Positions 28,528 through 38,102 of a stretch of 64,000 bases of DNA are shown piece after piece; within the stretch, counting starts at the first letter, position 1, and each line of letters opens with the position of its first letter. The stretch spans positions 1,240,001-1,304,000 of the forward strand of contig NZ_AP027728.1 of NCBI RefSeq assembly GCF_030296555.1, read 5' to 3'. This DNA is from Microbacterium suwonense (GTDB lineage Bacteria; Actinomycetota; Actinomycetes; Actinomycetales; Microbacteriaceae). The notes beneath the pieces were generated by a model, which saw only the letters and a program-made list of their open reading frames with translations, was not told where the DNA came from and did no database searches. The translations under genes and the position numbers were made by a program.

Positions 28528-28595
28528 CTTGTGCCCAGCCTCATCTTTCTCTGCGAAGCGGACAGCGATCATCCGCCCCGTCCGCGACTCGGATC

Positions 28596-28601
28596 AGCCT
28601 A
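28596..28601 (-). promoter_or_regulatory. -10 box TAGGCT of the mtrA-mtrB-lpqB operon
   Basis: TAGGCT on the minus strand, 68 bases before the mtrA ATG; transcription from it would give a leader of roughly 60 bases. Confidence 0.45.
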
Positions 28602-28696
28602 CTTGAGAATCCCGATGTCGTCCCGAATTCGGCCGCGCGCCCGCATGGCCGGTCTGCCGTGTGACACGATGGGAGAGCACACGGAGGGAGTGCCGA

Positions 28697-30094
28697 TTGA
28701 GCGGTCAGACCTGGACCCCCGCGCCCAAGAAGGGCGTGATCCCCCTGCATCCGATGACCTTCGGGACCATCCTCAGCCGTGCGTTCGCCGCGCTGCGGCA
28801 CAACCCCAAGGTGCTGTTCGGATTCGCGGTGATCGTCGAGTTCGTCGTCACGGTGGTCACGACCGGCGTCATGCTGCTGGTCGGCTGGTTCGTGGTGGGG
28901 CGCATCGCATCCGTTCCGGTGGCCTCCCCCGACTACTGGCCGGTGTTCATCGGCTCCGTCGCGCTGGGCGCGCTCGCCGCCGTGGTGATGGCGCTGGCCG
29001 CCATCGCCTTCACCTCAGTGGTGCAGGGCCTGGTTGCCGCAGACGTGTCCTACGCGGCGCTGTCGCAGCGAGCACCGCTGCGCGTGCTGTGGAGGCGGGT
29101 CAAGCCGGCGTTCTGGCGGCTGTTCTCCTACTCATTGCTGCAGGGCGTGGCCGTGCTGCTGTGGATCGCGCTGGTCTTCGGTGCGATCGTCGGCATCCTT
29201 GCCGCACTCGGCCCGGACAGCGCCGGCACGATCGCGCTGACGGTGGGCGTGGGGCTGCTGCTCGCGCTCGGCAGCGTGCCGCTGTACGTGTGGCTGACCA
29301 CCAAGCTTCTCGTCGTTCCTGCGGTGCTCATGCTGGAGGGCGCTTCGCTGCGCTCCGCGCTGGTGCGCTCCTGGCGGCTCATCCGCGGCCGGTTCTGGCC
29401 CGCGTTCGGTGTGATGTTCCTGATCGGCCTGATCATGAACATCGCCATGCAGGTGGTCGCGCTCCCAGCCTCCATCGTCTCGGGTCTGATCAGCGGAGTG
29501 CTGGTTCCCACCGGCGCCGACGAGCCGACCCAGGTCATCGCGATCATCACCGCGAACGTGCTGCCTCAGGTGCTGGTGCTGGCCGTGCAGGCGATCGCGA
29601 TCGTCGTGCAGGGCACCGGGGCGACGCTGATCTACATCGACAGCCGGATGCGGTACGAGGGCCTCGACCAGACGCTGATCCGGCACGTCGAGCTCGCTGC
29701 ACAGGGAACCCCGGACGAGCAGCTGGACGACCCGTTCGTCGTCGATCCGGCCCGCGCGGTGGCGAAGAACCCGCCGCCCGTGCAGACCCCGACCCCGCCG
29801 CCATACCCGGCCCAGTATCCCGGACAATACCCGTATCCGGCGCCGTATCCGGGACAGTACCCGGCCCCGTATCCGGCCCAGTATCCGGCACAGGGCGGCT
29901 ACCAGGCACCCGGATACTCCGGGTATCCGGCGCAGCCGGCCACACAGCAGCCCGGGTACCCGCCGCCGCCGGCATCCGCTCCTCCTGCCGCGGCCCCGGC
30001 CGCCGCTCCTCCCGCCGCAGAGCCGGCAGAACCGGTAGAGCCGGACTCCCCTGCGTCTGCGAATCCCTGGACGCCGCCCGGCGACAGCGCATGA
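28697..30094 (+). CDS. Polytopic membrane protein with Tyr/Pro/Gln-rich tail
   Basis: A 465-residue protein. After a short cytosolic start come six to eight membrane helices between residues ~38 and ~313, resembling the membrane domain found next to glycerophosphodiester phosphodiesterases. A disordered tail follows with repeats of the PYPAQYPGQYP kind and an Ala/Pro-rich end. The start is TTG 28697, picked because GGAGGGAG lies upstream at good spacing and family members begin with SGQTWTPAPKKGVIPL. It opens a five-gene operon (ATGA overlap downstream). The tail suggests protein-protein contacts; function unknown. Confidence 0.8.
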   Translation: MSGQTWTPAPKKGVIPLHPMTFGTILSRAFAALRHNPKVLFGFAVIVEFVVTVVTTGVMLLVGWFVVGRIASVPVASPDYWPVFIGSVALGALAAVVMALAAIAFTSVVQGLVAADVSYAALSQRAPLRVLWRRVKPAFWRLFSYSLLQGVAVLLWIALVFGAIVGILAALGPDSAGTIALTVGVGLLLALGSVPLYVWLTTKLLVVPAVLMLEGASLRSALVRSWRLIRGRFWPAFGVMFLIGLIMNIAMQVVALPASIVSGLISGVLVPTGADEPTQVIAIITANVLPQVLVLAVQAIAIVVQGTGATLIYIDSRMRYEGLDQTLIRHVELAAQGTPDEQLDDPFVVDPARAVAKNPPPVQTPTPPPYPAQYPGQYPYPAPYPGQYPAPYPAQYPAQGGYQAPGYSGYPAQPATQQPGYPPPPASAPPAAAPAAAPPAAEPAEPVEPDSPASANPWTPPGDSA

Positions 30095-30747
30095 TCGCGC
30101 TCCCGCTCACCGAGGTGTTCGTCCCGGATGGCGACGAGGCGCGCCGCTGGGCCGGCGAGGAACTGGCGAAGCACGAGTACCAGGCGGCCAAGCCCACCTG
30201 GTTCGACGAGGCGGTGACAGCGGTCGTGGACTGGTTCTTCGGCCTGTTCACCGACAAGGGAGCCGGCAGCGTCGCGCCCATCGTCGTGACACTGATCGTC
30301 ATCGTCGTGATCGCGGCGCTCGTGGTCGCACTGCTGGTGTGGGGCAGGCCCCGCGCCTCGCGCACGGTGAGGAGGCGGGCCGAGCTGCTCGGCGAGCGCG
30401 ACGACCGCACCGCCGCACAGCTGCGGGCCGAGGCCGAGCGGCGCGCCAGGGAGCGGGACTGGGACGAGGCGATCGTGCTGCGCTATCGGGCTCTGGCACG
30501 TGCTCTGATGGAGCGCGACCTGATCGATCCTGCTCCGGGAGCCACCGCGCAGAGCATCGCCCGCGATGCGAGAGGTCCCTTCCCCGGCGTCGCCGATCGG
30601 CTGCACGCCGCGGCCACCGCCTTCGATGCCGTCCGCTATCTGCGTACGCCCGGCGATGAGGCCGGCTACCGGGCGATGGCGGCGGTCGACGACGATCTGA
30701 GCGCCGCGACGCCGACGATCCCGGACTCCACGGCGGTGACGGTATGA
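30091..30747 (+). CDS. DUF4129-domain membrane protein
   Basis: A 218-residue protein with one membrane helix (VAPIVVTLIVIVVIAALVVALLV) and a cytosolic C-terminal DUF4129 domain (RDWDEAIVLRYRALARALMERDLI, GATAQSIARDA), seen in transglutaminase-like and MoxR-linked loci. ATGA overlaps on both sides tie it to its neighbours. Together with DUF4350, MoxR and DUF58 it matches the Rv3689-Rv3693 type operon. Biochemical role unknown; intact. Confidence 0.88.
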   Translation: MIALPLTEVFVPDGDEARRWAGEELAKHEYQAAKPTWFDEAVTAVVDWFFGLFTDKGAGSVAPIVVTLIVIVVIAALVVALLVWGRPRASRTVRRRAELLGERDDRTAAQLRAEAERRARERDWDEAIVLRYRALARALMERDLIDPAPGATAQSIARDARGPFPGVADRLHAAATAFDAVRYLRTPGDEAGYRAMAAVDDDLSAATPTIPDSTAVTV

Positions 30748-31990
30748 GCGTTCTGGATGCGCCCGTATCGCGCGCGGCCGCGTCGATCGCCCCGGATGCC
30801 GCGGCACCGGCATCCGCGACCGCACCGGCATCCACCGCTGCACCACCCCCACCCGGTCGCGCGGGCCGGATCATCGGCTGGGTGATCGTGATCGCACTGC
30901 TGCTCGGCATCGCACTGCTGTCGATGCGCTTCATCGTGACGAACCCCGACCTGAGCGGGACGCTGAATCCCGAGAGTCCCGGGCCGAACGGCGCGAAGGC
31001 GCTGGCCCAGCTGACCCGCGATCAGGGCGTGGACGTCGAGGTGACCCGCAGCCGTGCCGAGGCGACGGACGCACTGGGATCCGATGCGACGCTGGTGCTC
31101 ACCGATCCCTTCACCCTCAGCGACGCCGCTGTGCACGAGCTGGTCGACCGCGCCGACCGCGTGGTGCTGCTCAGCAGCAGTGCGCGGATGCTGCGTCTGC
31201 TCGACCTCGGCGAGGATGCCCCGGCCGAAGGCGGCACGGTGCGCGCGCAGTGCACTGTTCCCGAGTTCGCGCGGGTCGGCGAGATCGACGCCGCGCGGAT
31301 GTTCTCCCCGCCGAAGGCGTGCAGGGCTGCTTCCGGTCGGGCACCGGCGCGGCAGCGGTGCTGCGCAGCACTGCGGAGGGCCGCACAGTCAGTCTGGTCG
31401 AGGGCACCCGGCTGTTCTCCAACGCCGAGCTGGCGCAGAACGGCAACGCCGCTCTCGGTCTCGCGCTGCTCGCTCAGCAGCCCCGCGTCGTCTGGTACGT
31501 GCCCTCCTTCGCCGACAGCGACATCTCGCCCGACGACGAGCAGACTCTGGGCGACCTGACCCCGGATTGGGTGACGCCGGCGATCCTGATGCTGCTCCTG
31601 GCGGGTCTGGCCGCGATCTGGTGGCGGGGACGTCGTTTCGGCCCGCTCGTGGCCGAGTCGCTTCCGGTCACGGTGCGCGCCTCGGAGACCATGCAGGGCC
31701 GCGCGCGTCTGACGGCGAAGGCCGCGGACGCCGCCCACGCCGGCGCGTCGATCCGCACCGGCACCGTCGGGCGCCTGGCCGCGCGCCTCGCCCTCGGACC
31801 GCGCGCCGTCGTCGAAGAGGTGGCGGATGCCGCATCCGATCGCCTGGGCGTGCCGCGCACCTCGCTGTACGACCTGCTCGGCGGACCTGCCCCGCAGGAC
31901 GACCACGAACTCATCGACCTCGCCCGCCGTCTCGCAGAACTCGAGACTGCGGTCGAGAACACCGTCCGCACCGAAAGGAAACGCCCGTGA
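30744..31990 (+). CDS. DUF4350-domain membrane protein (frameshifted)
   Basis: About 415 residues: an Ala/Pro-rich cytosolic start, TM1 (IIGWVIVIALLLGIALLSM), an extracytoplasmic DUF4350 domain with a GATase-like look (GPNGAKALAQLTRDQGVDV, LVLTDPFTLSDAAVHELV), TM2 (WVTPAILMLLLAGLAAIWW) and a cytosolic tail with LGVPRTSLYDLLGG. The chain changes frame at the C run 31306-31309: FSP should run on as AEGVQGCFRSG with one C restored. It overlaps both neighbours by four bases. Similar to Rv3691-type proteins; function unknown. Confidence 0.87.
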
Positions 31991-32968
31991 CCGACGAGCA
32001 CCTCCTCCGGCCCTGCCTCCGACGACGACACGCTGCGGCAGGCGATGCATCGCGTCCGCGCAGAGGTCGACAAAGCCGTCATCGGCCAGGCCGGCACCGT
32101 CACCGGTCTGCTGGTCGCCCTGCTCGCCCGCGGCCACGTGCTGCTCGAGGGCGTGCCCGGCGTGGCCAAGACCCTCGTCGTGCGCAGCTTCGCCCGCGCC
32201 GTCGGACTGGACACCAAACGCGTGCAGTTCACGCCCGACCTCATGCCGGGGGACGTCACCGGATCGCTGGTGTACGACGCGCGCACCGGAGAGTTCGAGT
32301 TCCGCGAGGGGCCGGTGTTCACCAACATCCTGCTCGCGGACGAGATCAACCGCACCCCGCCGAAGACGCAGGCCGCCCTGCTGGAGGCCATGGAGGAGCG
32401 CCAGGTATCGGCCGACGGCCTCAGCCGCACCCTGCCCGATCCCTTCCTGGTCGCGGCGACGCAGAACCCCGTCGAGCACGAGGGCACCTACACGCTGCCC
32501 GAGGCGCAGCTGGATCGCTTCCTGATGAAGCTCGTGGTCGGCATGCCCGAGCGCGACGCCGAGGTCTCGGTGCTACGCCTGCACGCAGGCGGCTTCTCAC
32601 CACGCCTGCTCACCGGCGTGCAGCCGGCCGTGACCGGCGACGAGATCCGGGCCGCGCAGGATGCGGCCGCGCGCGTGCAGGTCACCGACGATGTGCTCGG
32701 CTATGTGGTCGACCTCGCCCGTGCCACGCGCCAGTCGCCGTCCGTGGAGCTCGGCGCCAGTCCGCGCGCCTCCACCGCACTGCTGGCCGCGGCAAAGGCC
32801 TGGGCCTGGCTGAACGCCTCCTCGGCGGTCACCCCCGACCACGTGCAGACCATGCTGATGCCCACCTGGCGTCACCGCCTGCAGCTGCGCCCCGACGCGC
32901 AGATGGAGGGCGTGTCGGCGGATGCCGTGCTGCAGTCGGTCGTGCAGCAGACGCGGGTGCCGATCTGA
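31987..32968 (+). CDS. moxR: MoxR-family AAA+ ATPase (N-terminal frameshift)
   Basis: An AAA+ chaperone-like ATPase of ~327 residues with Walker A GVPGVAKT, Walker B ILLADEINRTPPKTQAALLEAMEE, and sensor/arginine-finger segments (ATQNPVEHEGTYTLPEAQLDRF). MoxR proteins work with DUF58/VWA partners to activate or assemble target proteins. GTG 31987 overlaps the upstream stop (GTGA), but that frame is left at about 31999-32004; the family N-terminus (ASDDDTLRQAMHRVRAEVDKAVIGQ) continues in the next frame. The offset there is +1 or -2, unlike the other breaks. If no error is assumed, translation could begin at ATG 32045. Confidence 0.93.
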
Positions 32969-32969
32969 C

Positions 32970-34274
32970 ATGTTCGTGACCGCACTGCTGGCGCCGCTGG
33001 TCGCGCTGGGGATCGTGCCGATCGTGCTGCTCAGCGCGATCGGCTATCCCGCGTGGGCGGTCTTCGGCGGCTGGCTGCTGCTGTGCGCGATCCTCGTGGC
33101 ACTCGACGTGACGCTCGCGGCGAGCTCCCGTGCGGTCGTCATCACCCGTAGGGTGCCGGCGCGCGCACGGCTGGGCGAGCCGGTGGCCACGAGCATCGCC
33201 GTGCAGAACACCGGCACCCGCACCCTGCGCGGGTGGCTGCGCGATGCGTGGCAGCCCACGGCCGGCGCACCGCAGGAGCGGGAGCGGATCACCATCCCTC
33301 CGGGTGAGCGCCGTCGTCTGCAGATCCCGCTGCTGCCCCGACGACGCGGTGAGCTGGTCACCGGTTTCGCGGTGATCCGCTCCCGCGGGCCGCTGGGCCT
33401 GGCGGGGCGGCAGGCCCGGCACGACGTGCGCGGCGCGCTGCGCATCCTGCCGGCGTTCGCCTCCCGCAAGCACCTCCTCCCGCCTCGCGCGCCTGCGCGA
33501 GCTGGACGGCAACACGTCGATCCAGGTGCGCGGACAGGGCACGGAGTTCGACTCGCTGCGCGAGTACGTGCGCGGCGACGACATCCGCTCCATCGACTGG
33601 CGTGCCACCGCGCGAGCGGGCACCACCATGCTGCGCACATGGCGACCCGAGCGCGACCGCCACGTGGTGATCCTGATCGACACGGGACGCACATCGGCGG
33701 CACGTGTGGGCGACAGCACCCGGCTGGAGGCGTCACTCGAGGCCGCGCTGCTGCTGGCCGCGCTGGCCTCCCGCGCGGGCGATCACGTGCACCTGCTGAT
33801 GTACGACCGCGTCGCACGCGCCCGCGTCACCGGTGTCGACGGGGTGGGGCTGCTGCCCGCGCTGACGGATGCCATGGCGCCGGTGCACGCACGGCTGGTC
33901 GACACGGATTGGGCCGGCGCCTTCGCATCCGTGCGCACGCTGACCACCCGCCCGTCGCTGATCGTCGTGCTGACCGCGCAGGATGCCGCGGAATCGGCAC
34001 GCGGGTTCCTCGGCGCCTTCCCGGACGCCTCGCGTGCGACCACCCTGCTGGTCGGCTCGGCGACCGACGATTCGATCGTGGAGCTGGCACGGCGCCGCGA
34101 GTCGCGCATGGACGTGTACCTGGCCGCTGCGGCAGAGCAGACCATCCGGGATGCCCAGCGGGTGGCGGATGCCGTGCGCCGCGCCGGTGGAGAGGCCATC
34201 GCGGCGGATCCGGAGACCCTCCCCCGCGCATCGCCGATCGCTATCTCGAGCTCAAGGCCGCCGGCCGCCTCTGA
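32970..34274 (+). CDS. DUF58-domain protein (two frameshifts)
   Basis: About 434 residues: two N-terminal membrane helices (TALLAPLVALGIVPIVLLSAI, AVFGGWLLLCAILVALDVTL), a beta-sandwich region, and the DUF58/VWA-like domain (SLREYVRGDDIRSIDWRATARAG, RHVVILIDTGRT). The middle part is one frame away from both ends: the first break lies within 33471-33484 and the second at the C run 34221-34225, after which the end reads RIADRYLELKAAGRL. It is the usual partner of the upstream MoxR (one base apart) and ends the operon. Confidence 0.88.
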   Translation: MFVTALLAPLVALGIVPIVLLSAIGYPAWAVFGGWLLLCAILVALDVTLAASSRAVVITRRVPARARLGEPVATSIAVQNTGTRTLRGWLRDAWQPTAGAPQERERITIPPGERRRLQIPLLPRRRGELVTGFAVIRSRGPLGLAGRQARHDVRGALRILPAFASRKHLLPPRAPARAGRQHVDPGARTGHGVRLAARVRARRRHPLHRLACHRASGHHHAAHMATRARPPRGDPDRHGTHIGGTCGRQHPAGGVTRGRAAAGRAGLPRGRSRAPADVRPRRTRPRHRCRRGGAAARADGCHGAGARTAGRHGLGRRLRIRAHADHPPVADRRADRAGCRGIGTRVPRRLPGRLACDHPAGRLGDRRFDRGAGTAPRVAHGRVPGRCGRADHPGCPAGGGCRAPRRWRGHRGGSGDPPPRIADRYLELKAAGRL

Positions 34275-34323
34275 CCCCGCCCCAACGGAGAAGGCAGGGG
34301 CGCTGGGGCCCGGAGGAAGAGGA

Positions 34324-34356
34324 ACGGCCCCCGCCCCTGAAAGGGGCGAGGGCCGT
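34324..34356. terminator. Bidirectional terminator between DUF58 operon and katG
   Basis: ACGGCCC (34324-34330) pairs with GGGCCGT (34350-34356), enclosing GCCCC/GGGGC; the genes are convergent. Confidence 0.8.
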
Positions 34357-34368
34357 CGAGGCTGATGC

Positions 34369-36645
34369 TCAGACCAGGTCGAAGCGGTCCAGCTCCATGA
34401 CCTTCGTCCAGGCGGTGACGAAGTCGTTGACGAAGCGCTCCGAGGCGTCGTCGGCGGCGTAGGCCTCGGTGACGGCGCGCAGCTCGGAGTTCGAGCCGAA
34501 CACCAGGTCGGCGCGCGTGCCGATCCACTTCAGCTCGCCGGTGGCGACCTCGGTGGCCTGGAAGGCGTGCGAGCCCGGGTCCAGAGCCTTCCACTCGTAG
34601 GCCATGTCGAGCACGTTCACGAAGAAGTCGTTCGTGAGAACGCCGGGGCGATCGGTGAACACGCCGTACTTCGAGCCGTCCCAGTTGGCGTCCAGGGCGC
34701 GCAGACCGCCGACCAGCACCGTCATCTCGGGTGCGGTCAGGTTCAGCAGGCTCGCCTTGTCGACCAGCAGGAACTCTGCGGGCAGCTCGGCTGCGGTCGC
34801 CAGCGGTCCCACGTAGTTGCGGAACCCGTCGGCGACCGGCTCGAGGTACTCGAACGATTCGACGTCAGTCTTCTCCTGGGTGGCGTCGGTCCGGCCCGGG
34901 CGGAACGGCACGACCACGTCGTGACCGGCGTCCCGCGCCGCCTTCTCGACACCGGCGTTTCCGGCGAGGACGATGAGGTCGGCCAGTGAGACGCGCTTGC
35001 CGGACTCCTCGAACGACGCCTTGATGCCGCGCAGCACGTCCAGCACCTTCGCGGTGCGGGCCGGGTTGTTGGCCTCCCAGCGGTTCTGCGGCTCCAGCGC
35101 CAGGCGCGCGCCGTTGACGCCGCCGCGCTTGTCGCTGTTGCGGAAGGATGCCGCCGCAGCCCATGCCGTGGCGACCAGCTCGGAGACCGTCAGACCGGAG
35201 TCGAGGATCTGCTGCTTGAGGGCGGCCGCATCCGCATCGCCGATCAGCTCGTGATCGACCGCGGGCACCGGGTCCTGCCAGATGAGCTCTTCGGTCGGGG
35301 CGAGCTTGCCGACGTAGCGCGTCGACGGGCCCATGTCGCGGTGCGTGAGCTTGAACCAGGCCCGGGCGTACGCATCGGCGAACGCCTGCGGGTCGTCGCG
35401 GAACTTCGCCGAGATCGGCCCGTAGATCGGGTCGAAGCGCAGCGACAGGTCGCTGGTCAGCATTCGCGGCTCACGACGCGTGGAGGGGTCGTGAGCCATC
35501 GGCACCATGTCGGCGCCCGCACCGTTCTTCGGGCGCCACTGCTTGGCGCCCGCCGGGCTCTCCATGAGCTCCCACTCGTACGCGTACAGGATGTGGAAGA
35601 ACTCGTTGTCCCAGCGGGTCGGGTGGTAGGTCCAGGTGACCTCCAGGCCGCTCGCGGTCTGGTCGTCGCCCTTTCCGGTGCCGAAGGAGTTCTTCCAGCC
35701 GATGCCCATCTGCTCCATCGGAGCGTCTTCCACTGCGGGGCCGACCTCATCGGCGGGACCCGCGCCGTGCGTCTTCCCGAAGGTGTGGCCGCCGCCGATC
35801 AGGGCGACGGTCTCCTCGTCGTTCATGGCCATCCGCGCGAACGTCTCACGGATGTCGTGAGCGAGCTCCAGCGGGTCGGGGTTGCCGCCCACGCCCTCGG
35901 GGTTGACGTAGATCAGGCCCATCTGCGTGGCCGCAAGCGGGCTCTCCAGGTCGCGGGTCTTGCCGGCCTCGTACCGGCCGTCGTCGGCGAGCCAGGTGTT
36001 CTCCGAGCCCCAGTACACGTCGTCGTCCGGCTCCCAGGCGTCCACGCGGCCGCCGCCGAAGCCGAAAGTGGTGAAGCCCATCTGCTCCATCGCCACGTTG
36101 GCGGCGAAGATCATCAGGTCGGCCCAGGAGACGCGCGAGCCCCACTTCTTCTTGACGGGCCAGAGCACACGGCGCGGCTTGTCCAGGCCGACGTTGTCGG
36201 GCCAGCTGTTCAGCGGCGCGAAGCGCTGCTGACCGCTGTTCCCGCCGCCGCGGCCGTCGGTCACGCGGTAGGTGCCGGCGCTGTGCCAGGCCATCCGCAC
36301 CACGGCAGGACCGTAGTTGTCGAAGTCGGCGGGCCACCAGTCCTGCTTGGTGGTGAGCACCTTCTCGATGTCGGCGCGCAGCTCATCGAGGTCGACCTCC
36401 GCGAACTGCCTGCGGTAGTCGTACTCGGGGCCGTACGGGTTGGTGGCGGGCGGGTTCTTGGCAAGCACCCGCAGGTTCAGCCGATTCGGCCACCAGCTGT
36501 GCGCAGACGATCCGCCCACGCGGGTGGCGCCGCCGTGCACGACCGGGCACTCGCCGGCCGCAGCCTGCTCCTGTGCTTCGGCCTGCTCTTCGCGGGTCGG
36601 CGCCGGGATGATGCCGTCGTTCTCGTCGATGACGTTGTCAGTCAT
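34369..36645 (-). CDS. katG: Catalase-peroxidase KatG
   Basis: A bifunctional haem enzyme of 758 residues that destroys hydrogen peroxide. The distal site R117, W120, H121 ([11 protein letters not shown]) and proximal haem ligand H287 ([11 protein letters not shown]) are present. The Met-Tyr-Trp adduct needed for catalase activity is complete (W120, Y246 in [10 protein letters not shown]272 in FARMAMND). The C-terminal duplicated domain is intact. It is translated from an ATG that overlaps the furA stop by eight bases, so both are co-expressed and repressed by FurA, as in mycobacteria. Confidence 0.98.
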   Translation of the reverse strand: MTDNVIDENDGIIPAPTREEQAEAQEQAAAGECPVVHGGATRVGGSSAHSWWPNRLNLRVLAKNPPATNPYGPEYDYRRQFAEVDLDELRADIEKVLTTKQDWWPADFDNYGPAVVRMAWHSAGTYRVTDGRGGGNSGQQRFAPLNSWPDNVGLDKPRRVLWPVKKKWGSRVSWADLMIFAANVAMEQMGFTTFGFGGGRVDAWEPDDDVYWGSENTWLADDGRYEAGKTRDLESPLAATQMGLIYVNPEGVGGNPDPLELAHDIRETFARMAMNDEETVALIGGGHTFGKTHGAGPADEVGPAVEDAPMEQMGIGWKNSFGTGKGDDQTASGLEVTWTYHPTRWDNEFFHILYAYEWELMESPAGAKQWRPKNGAGADMVPMAHDPSTRREPRMLTSDLSLRFDPIYGPISAKFRDDPQAFADAYARAWFKLTHRDMGPSTRYVGKLAPTEELIWQDPVPAVDHELIGDADAAALKQQILDSGLTVSELVATAWAAAASFRNSDKRGGVNGARLALEPQNRWEANNPARTAKVLDVLRGIKASFEESGKRVSLADLIVLAGNAGVEKAARDAGHDVVVPFRPGRTDATQEKTDVESFEYLEPVADGFRNYVGPLATAAELPAEFLLVDKASLLNLTAPEMTVLVGGLRALDANWDGSKYGVFTDRPGVLTNDFFVNVLDMAYEWKALDPGSHAFQATEVATGELKWIGTRADLVFGSNSELRAVTEAYAADDASERFVNDFVTAWTKVMELDRFDLV

Positions 36646-37116
36646 GATGTCCTTCCTGTGGGTGTGAATTCGCGGGGGTCGAGCTGCTGCTCAGCGCGCA
36701 CGCGGCGCACAGCCCCCAGTACGTGACTTCGGCGACCACGACGCGGTATCCCTGTGCGTCGGTCGGTGTGAGGCAGGGGCGTGCCCGGTGGCGCAGTCCA
36801 CGTCGGTGACGGCGCCGCACGACGTGCACACCAGGTGATGGTGGTTGTCGTCCACGCGCAGCTCGAACATCATCGGATGCCCGGCGGGTTCGATCCTGCG
36901 CACCAGCCCCGCGGCGGTGAAATCGCTCAGCGCGTTGTACACCGACTGCAGGCTCGTGGAGGAGATCTCGTCTCGCACCGCGTCGTGCACGGCATCCGCG
37001 GTGGCATGCGGGTGCGCGCGCAGCACCTCGTAGACCGCACGGCGGGACTCTGTGACGCGCAGCCCGGCAGCACGGATCGCCGTGCCTGCGGCATCCGTCG
37101 TCAGTTCCTCGCGCAT
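36638..37116 (-). CDS. furA: Fur-family peroxide/iron repressor FurA (frameshifted)
   Basis: About 159 residues: a winged-helix domain ([56 protein letters not shown]), the metal-site segment [13 protein letters not shown] (C97, C100), and a second CxxC (LCAACA). The second CxxC lies in another frame and is recovered if one base is added at the run 36777-36780, joining CATGHAP to [27 protein letters not shown]. It represses its own operon with katG in relatives. The ATG has TAGGAT six bases upstream, so furA is likely leaderless, as reported for mycobacterial furA. Confidence 0.93.
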
Positions 37117-37149
37117 GACACCATCCTACCTTATTTTGAGTCAATCAAG
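37117..37149 (-). promoter_or_regulatory. furA-katG promoter with FurA operator
   Basis: On the minus strand an AT-rich stretch CTTGATTGACTCAAAATAA (37149-37131) precedes TAGGAT (37128-37123) and ATG 37116. AT-rich operators overlapping the -35 region of furA are known in actinobacteria. The opposite strand leads to the aquaporin gene, so the operator could affect both. Confidence 0.65.
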
Positions 37150-37263
37150 AAAGCCGATGAACGGCCATCGCGCTCCCCGGCGCGCCTCCGGGTTCAGGCG
37201 CTGCGCAGCCGAGATCATGTGCTCGCCCGACGCACGCCGGGCACCGACCGGAAGGACAGGGAG

Positions 37264-38021
37264 ATGTCTGAGTCACCCATCACCACCGAGAAGCCGACCC
37301 TGGCGGCCAAGCTCGCCGCCGAAGGGTTCGGCACGTTCCTGCTTGTGTTCGGCGGCGTCGGCACGGCGCTGTTCGCCTCGAACCACTTCACCGATCCCGG
37401 TGCGACCTCGGCCGTCTACGTCGGTATCGCACTGGCCTTCGGCCTGACCGTCCTCGTGGGCGTCTACGCCTTCGGCCCGCTCTCGGGCGGGCACTTCAAC
37501 CCTGCCGTCACCGTCGGGGCCGCCGCCGCCGGCCGCATTCCGTGGCGCGATGTGGCCCCGTACATCATCGCCCAGGTTGTCGGCGGCGTGATCGCCTCCA
37601 CCGCGCTGGTGCTGATCGGAATGTTCGGCCCGGACAACTGGCTGACCACGGCTCAGGATGCCGGGTTCGCCAGCAACGGCTGGGGAGCGCACTCCCCGGC
37701 GGATTCGGGATGCTGTCGGCGATCATCATCGAGGTCATCCTGACCGGCTTCTTCGTGATGGTGATCCTCGGCGCCACGCACCCCACGCGCGGCAGCGCCC
37801 ATGCAGGCATCGCGATCGGCCTCACCCTGACGCTGATCCACCTCATCGCCATCCCGGTGGACAACACCTCGGTCAACCCGGCGCGCTCGATCGCGGCGGC
37901 GATCTACGGCGGCCCCGAGCTGCTGGCGCAGCTGTGGGTGTTCCTGGTGTTCCCGATCGTCGGCGCGCTGATCGTCGGCTACTCCTACAAGGCGCTGTTC
38001 GACGGCACCGCGAAGGCCTGA
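37264..38021 (+). CDS. aqpZ: Aquaporin Z-type channel (frameshifted)
   Basis: A MIP-family channel of about 252 residues with six membrane helices and both NPA boxes: SGGHFNPAVTVG and NTSVNPARSIAAA. The second arginine after NPA (NPAR) and the family pattern suggest the water-selective AqpZ type; such channels can also pass hydrogen peroxide. The frame breaks at the C run 37694-37697; one C restores GAHSPGGFGMLSAIIIEVILTGFF. ATG 37264 follows GGACAGGGAG. It is divergent from furA-katG, which makes a peroxide-related role attractive but unproven. Confidence 0.92.
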
Positions 38022-38043
38022 TCCAGCGGGTCACACATCGGAG

Positions 38044-38063
38044 GGAGCGGCTGCGGCCGCTCC
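38044..38063. terminator. Bidirectional terminator between aqpZ and SpoIIM-like gene
   Basis: GGAGCGGC (38044-38051) pairs with GCCGCTCC (38056-38063) with a four-base loop; the flanking genes are convergent. Confidence 0.75.
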
Positions 38064-38102
38064 TCCTCGCGTCTGCGGCGGGGACGGCCGGCAGGTCGGG
38101 CG

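Noticed and set aside
34369..36645. Horizontal origin of katG from codon use
   Set aside because: Base composition by eye is the same as its neighbours; only the position suggests insertion.
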